Assembly: GCA_937907715.1 (NCBI GenBank)
Contig: CALERM010000176.1
Coordinates: 1-11,068 of the forward strand
Source of the DNA: an uncultured Clostridia bacterium
GTDB lineage: Bacteria > Bacillota > Clostridia > Oscillospirales > Oscillospiraceae
DNA: 11,068 nt
Reading direction: 5' to 3'
The notes beneath the pieces are model-generated. The model searched no databases, had not been told where the DNA came from, and was given only the letters and a program-made list of their open reading frames with translations. The translations under genes and the position numbers were made by a program. Below, one piece after another: positions 8,680-11,068 of this stretch. The first letter of the stretch is position 1. Each line of letters starts with the position of its first letter.

Positions 8680-8730
8680 AGAACACATGCACGTGACTGG
8701 AAAACACAGGAACATGCATGTGTTCTTTTT
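8680..8730 (+). terminator. Intrinsic terminator of the HAD-TauE-racemase operon (long loop)
   Basis: AGAACACATGCA (8680-8691) pairs perfectly with TGCATGTGTTCT (8715-8726), followed by TTTT (8727-8730). The loop is 23 nt, longer than usual, and can form a small inner GTG/CAC pairing. The position, about 35 nt after the racemase stop and before the symporter promoter, fits an operon end. Confidence 0.75.
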
Positions 8731-8788
8731 GCATGCGTTCTTGCAGAAATGACGGCAGATGTTGTGAAATGGTTACGAAAGAAAAACA

Positions 8789-8805
8789 AATGAAATCGTT
8801 TCATT
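8789..8805. promoter_or_regulatory. 17-bp inverted repeat upstream of the symporter promoter
   Basis: AATGAAA (8789-8795) and TTTCATT (8799-8805) form perfect seven-base arms around TCG. The left half, TGAAATCG, resembles half of a LacI/CcpA-type operator, but the right arm is one base too close for a canonical even-spaced cre site. It lies about 64 bp before the -35 box, so it could be an operator or activator site. No regulator gene is in the window. Confidence 0.35.
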
Positions 8806-8854
8806 CGTCAAAAACACAACGAAAACTTTGGCAGACTTCACGAAAAAATAATGT

Positions 8855-8897
8855 GATGCAAAAAATCCTTTACATCCCTTCGCACGAATGATAAAAT
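8855..8897 (+). promoter_or_regulatory. Predicted symporter promoter with overlapping inverted repeat
   Basis: TTTACA (8869-8874) and TAAAAT (8892-8897) are exactly 17 bp apart, and TGA precedes the -10 hexamer, a strong vegetative-type promoter with start near 8904. An imperfect inverted repeat, GATGCAAA (8855-8862) with TTTACATC (8869-8876), seven of eight pairs, covers the -35 box and could be a repressor site. The rest of 8646-8955 holds the tandem repeat, the terminator and an A/T-rich stretch, with no gene that I can support. Confidence 0.7.
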
Positions 8898-8955
8898 CAC
8901 AATGCGGTAGGATGTGAAAGCTTCCGCAAATTTGAATCTGAGGAGAAAAGAGTCT

Positions 8956-10200
8956 ATGAAAGAAAAGAAAAAGCTCAGTCTCGGCGCATGGATCATGATC
9001 GGTCTGGCTGCCGGCATCGCGGTCGGCGCGATTCTCTGGGCAGCCATGGGCGCGGAAGCGGCAACCGATTTTACGGCGAGCTATCTCAAGCCCTTCGGCG
9101 ACATTTTCGTCAACCTTCTGAAGTTTATTGTTGTGCCGCTGGTGCTGCTCTCCATTATGGACGGCATGTTCTCCATGGGCGATATCGGCAAGGTCGGTAA
9201 GATTGGCTGGAAGACTGTTGTGTACTTCCTCGCTACCACCGCCGTTGCCTGCGTGATCGGCCTTGTGGTGGCAAACCTCTTCAAGGGCAACTTCCCGGTT
9301 CTGTCTCTTGCCGAGGACGCGGCATATGAGGCGAAGGAAAGCGACATCATGACCACGATCAAGAACATCTTCCCGTCCAACGCGGTGCAGCCGCTGATCG
9401 ACGCTTCGATGCTCCAGATCATTGTCATCGCGCTGCTGTTCGGCTGCGGCGTTCTCGTCGCCGGCGAAAAGGGCAAGCCCTTTGCAACGTTTGTCTCCTC
9501 GTTCAACGAGGTCACACAGACGGTTATGTCCTTCGTCCTCCGCGTTTCCCCGATTGGTGTGTTCTGCCTGATGAGCTGGGTCGTCGCGGCGCAGGGTCCG
9601 AAGATTCTCGGCTCTCTGGGTCTGGTTCTGCTGGCGGCATACATCGGCTACATCATTCACACGGTTCTCGTTTACAGCATGTCCGTCAAGGTTTTCGCAG
9701 GCATGAGTCCCATGAAGTTCTTCAAGGGCATCCTGCCCGCGGCAGTGTTCGCCTTCACCTCCACGTCCTCCGTCGCTTCTCTGCCGGTTTCCAAGGAATG
9801 CTGCGATGAGATGGGCGTTGAGAAGGACATTTCTTCGTTCGTTCTGCCGCTCGGCGCAACGATCAACATGGATGGCACCGCGATCTATCAGTGCGTGGCT
9901 GCAATCTTCCTGGCAAAGTGCATCGGCATGGAACTCGGCGTCACGCAGATGGTCACCATCGTCGTTACTGCGACCCTTGCCTCCATCGGCACCGCCGGTA
10001 CCTCCGGCGCAGGCATGATCATGCTGGCAATGGTCCTCGAGGCTGTCGGCATCCCGACGACCTACATCGGCATCATCTACGGCATCGACCGCCTGTTCGA
10101 CATGGGTCGTACCGCGCTGAACGTTGTCGGCGATGCGTCCTGCGCCATCTGCGTCAACCATTGGGAAGCCAAGGCTGCGGCAAAGAAGGCTGCAAAGTAA
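8956..10200 (+). CDS. Dicarboxylate/acidic amino acid:cation symporter (DAACS family)
   Basis: This 414-residue membrane protein belongs to the glutamate/aspartate and C4-dicarboxylate symporter family (SDF; GltP, GltPh and DctA relatives), importing substrate with Na+ or H+. About eight membrane helices and two re-entrant hairpins can be traced. Hairpin 1 has the serine-rich AFTSTSSVASLP (266-277), helix 7 has NMDGT (304-308), hairpin 2 has ASIGTAGTSGAG (342-353), and helix 8 has DMGRT (382-386), N389 and D393. R385 matches the GltPh arginine that binds the substrate side-chain carboxylate, favouring aspartate, glutamate or dicarboxylates over neutral amino acids. The hairpin 2 tip reads GTSGAG where GltPh has GVPGAG. 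The ATG at 8956 is chosen for AGGAG at 8941-8945; an in-frame GTG at 8914 has no clear ribosome site. It is probably monocistronic, flanked by promoter and terminator. Confidence 0.95.
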   Translation: MKEKKKLSLGAWIMIGLAAGIAVGAILWAAMGAEAATDFTASYLKPFGDIFVNLLKFIVVPLVLLSIMDGMFSMGDIGKVGKIGWKTVVYFLATTAVACVIGLVVANLFKGNFPVLSLAEDAAYEAKESDIMTTIKNIFPSNAVQPLIDASMLQIIVIALLFGCGVLVAGEKGKPFATFVSSFNEVTQTVMSFVLRVSPIGVFCLMSWVVAAQGPKILGSLGLVLLAAYIGYIIHTVLVYSMSVKVFAGMSPMKFFKGILPAAVFAFTSTSSVASLPVSKECCDEMGVEKDISSFVLPLGATINMDGTAIYQCVAAIFLAKCIGMELGVTQMVTIVVTATLASIGTAGTSGAGMIMLAMVLEAVGIPTTYIGIIYGIDRLFDMGRTALNVVGDASCAICVNHWEAKAAAKKAAK

Positions 10201-10217
10201 GCATTTCGTTACCCCCC

Positions 10218-10249
10218 AATTGCCCGCCGATTCTCGGCGGGCAATTTTT
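10218..10249 (+). terminator. Strong intrinsic terminator after the symporter
   Basis: AATTGCCCGCCGA (10218-10230) pairs perfectly with TCGGCGGGCAATT (10234-10246) around a TTC loop, and the T run reaches 10249. It begins 17 bases after the symporter TAA, a textbook rho-independent terminator. Confidence 0.92.
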
Positions 10250-10283
10250 GCGGAATCCTTCCATTTTTGTGTTGCTTCTTCGC

Positions 10284-10311
10284 TTGCTTTTTGGAGAAGA
10301 ACTGGTATACT
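10284..10311 (+). promoter_or_regulatory. Predicted promoter of the aspartate aminotransferase gene
   Basis: TATACT (10306-10311) is preceded by TGG, an extended -10. TTGCTT (10284-10289) at 16 bp is a moderate -35. Transcription would start near 10318, leaving a purine-rich leader of about 70 nt. Confidence 0.65.
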
Positions 10312-10325
10312 GTAACACAAGATAG

Positions 10326-10345
10326 CAGCGCGGAAAGCGCGGCTG
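10326..10345 (+). other. Leader hairpin upstream of the aminotransferase
   Basis: CAGCGCG (10326-10332) pairs with CGCG-CTG (10338-10345, one bulged G) around GAAAG, close to the predicted transcript start. The following leader is almost all purine up to the ATG. It may stabilise the message; no known riboswitch fold is recognised. Confidence 0.3.
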
Positions 10346-10386
10346 AAAGGAAAGAAAAAAATACGGACAGAAAGGTTGCGGAAAAA

Positions 10387-11068
10387 ATGAGCGTTGCATA
10401 CAAAGACCGCACACACGAAGAACTGAAGCAGGAGCTGGCGAGCGCGCAGGCGGCATATGAAGCGCTGAAGGCGCAGAATCTCAAGCTTAACATGGCGCGC
10501 GGCAAGCCTGGAAAGGAACAGCTGGATCTGGTATCCGATCTTCTGACGATTCTCCATAGCCCCGAGCAGTGCATGTGCGACGGCATGGATGTGAGAAATT
10601 ACGGTGAGCTTTCGGGTCTGCCGTCTGCAAAGCGGCTGTTTGCCGACATTCTCGGCTGCAAGCCCGAAGAGTGCTTCATCGGCGGCAGCGCGTCGCTGAC
10701 ACTCATGTACGACGCCGTCTCCAAGGCGGTGACGCACGGCATGCTGCACTCGGAAAAGCCGTGGTGCAAGCTCGACAGCGTCAAGTGGCTCTGCCCCGCG
10801 CCGGGCTATGACCGCCACTTCAAGATCACCCAGTCGTTTGGCTTCGAGATGATCACCATCCCCATGACGCCCACCGGACCCGACATGGACATGGTCGAGG
10901 AGCTGGTGAAGGACCCGGCAGTCAAGGGCATGTGGTGCGTGCCGAAGTACTCCAACCCCGACGGCATTATCTACTCCGACGAGACGGTTCACCGCATTGC
11001 CAGATTGACCCCGGCGGCGAAGGACTTCATGCTCATGTGGGACAACGCCTACTGCGTGCATGAGTTTG
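10387..11068 (+). CDS. Aspartate aminotransferase, class Ic / MocR-like (5' part, runs off the window)
   Basis: The frame from the ATG at 10387 stays open to the window end, giving 227 residues of a PLP-dependent fold type I aminotransferase. It resembles the aspartate aminotransferase group represented by Corynebacterium glutamicum AspT: LNMARGKPGKEQLDL (34-48), DVRNYGELSGLPSAKRLFADIL (68-89), GGSASLTLM (99-107), CPAPGYDRHF (136-145), KYSNPDG (187-193) and MWDNAYCVHEF (217-227). N190, D219 and Y222 match the conserved residues that contact the PLP ring. The catalytic lysine lies beyond the window. A weak AAAGG lies 12 bases before the ATG, so the start is less certain than others. It would interconvert aspartate and oxaloacetate with 2-oxoglutarate and glutamate, fitting the acidic-amino-acid symporter and racemase next door. 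Confidence 0.92.
   Translation, partial: MSVAYKDRTHEELKQELASAQAAYEALKAQNLKLNMARGKPGKEQLDLVSDLLTILHSPEQCMCDGMDVRNYGELSGLPSAKRLFADILGCKPEECFIGGSASLTLMYDAVSKAVTHGMLHSEKPWCKLDSVKWLCPAPGYDRHFKITQSFGFEMITIPMTPTGPDMDMVEELVKDPAVKGMWCVPKYSNPDGIIYSDETVHRIARLTPAAKDFMLMWDNAYCVHEF

Noticed and set aside
8789..8805. CcpA catabolite-responsive (cre) site
   Set aside because: The repeat is centred on a single C with 7-3-7 spacing, whereas cre sites are even palindromes centred on CG. The right half is out by one base, so I list it only as an unassigned inverted repeat.
10312..10386. Riboswitch or T-box in the aminotransferase leader
   Set aside because: The leader is about 70 nt, mostly purine, with one small hairpin. 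No conserved T-box, SAM, lysine or glycine core was recognised.
8773..11061. 762-codon open frame on the minus strand spanning the symporter, its flanks and the aminotransferase
   Set aside because: It crosses a strong plus-strand terminator and two promoters, lies antisense to two clear enzymes or carriers, and its His/Asp/Arg/Gln-rich composition is shadow-like. Its openness across the intergenic gaps is odd but not enough to support a gene.

Overview
The window looks like a chromosomal segment of a G+C-rich member of the Clostridia, most likely a gut Oscillospiraceae/Ruminococcaceae-type Firmicute. The grounds are strong AGGAGG-type ribosome sites, extended -10 promoters, a clostridial-type SecA with a C-terminal zinc motif, a lipoprotein solute-binding protein, and GC-rich third codon positions. 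The taxonomic placement is an inference from style; no marker here fixes the genus. No rRNA, tRNA, CRISPR array, transposase, phage gene or defence gene was seen.

Left edge (1-281): the last 14 codons of a plus-strand gene, then about 230 bp of non-coding DNA packed with hairpins. Two exact 33-bp copies of a terminator-like hairpin (49-81 and 246-278) flank it, between convergent genes.

Minus-strand block (282-6126, transcribed right to left): secA, a possible 30-codon ORF, pgeF, an ABC-type peptide/solute-binding lipoprotein, and a small HD-domain protein. Spacing is tight: the ORF's stop overlaps the pgeF ribosome site, pgeF and the lipoprotein gene overlap by ATGA, and 29 nt precede the HD gene. 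This reads as one operon driven by an extended -10 promoter at about 6189-6217. Its theme is envelope and export: the Sec motor, a peptidoglycan-editing factor and a secreted lipoprotein, plus an HD hydrolase of unknown substrate.

Plus-strand block (6317-8645): a Cof-type HAD phosphatase, a TauE/SafE-type membrane transporter and an Asp/Glu racemase. Gaps are 1 and 18 nt, and a clean TTGATT-17-TAAAAT promoter precedes them. A long-loop terminator follows.

Right block (8646-11068): a regulatory intergenic region with two inverted repeats and a TTTACA-17-TAAAAT promoter, a Na+/dicarboxylate-type symporter, a strong terminator, a new promoter, and the 5' part of a class Ic aspartate aminotransferase that runs off the window. 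Racemase, acidic-amino-acid symporter and aspartate aminotransferase side by side suggest a local theme of aspartate/glutamate uptake and conversion, although they belong to three transcription units.

Most of the window is ordinary housekeeping and metabolic content. The points most worth a second look are the hairpin array with duplicated terminators, the small ORF between secA and pgeF, the permease-less binding lipoprotein inside a secA operon, and the inverted repeats in the promoter regions. I found no convincing novel multi-gene system.
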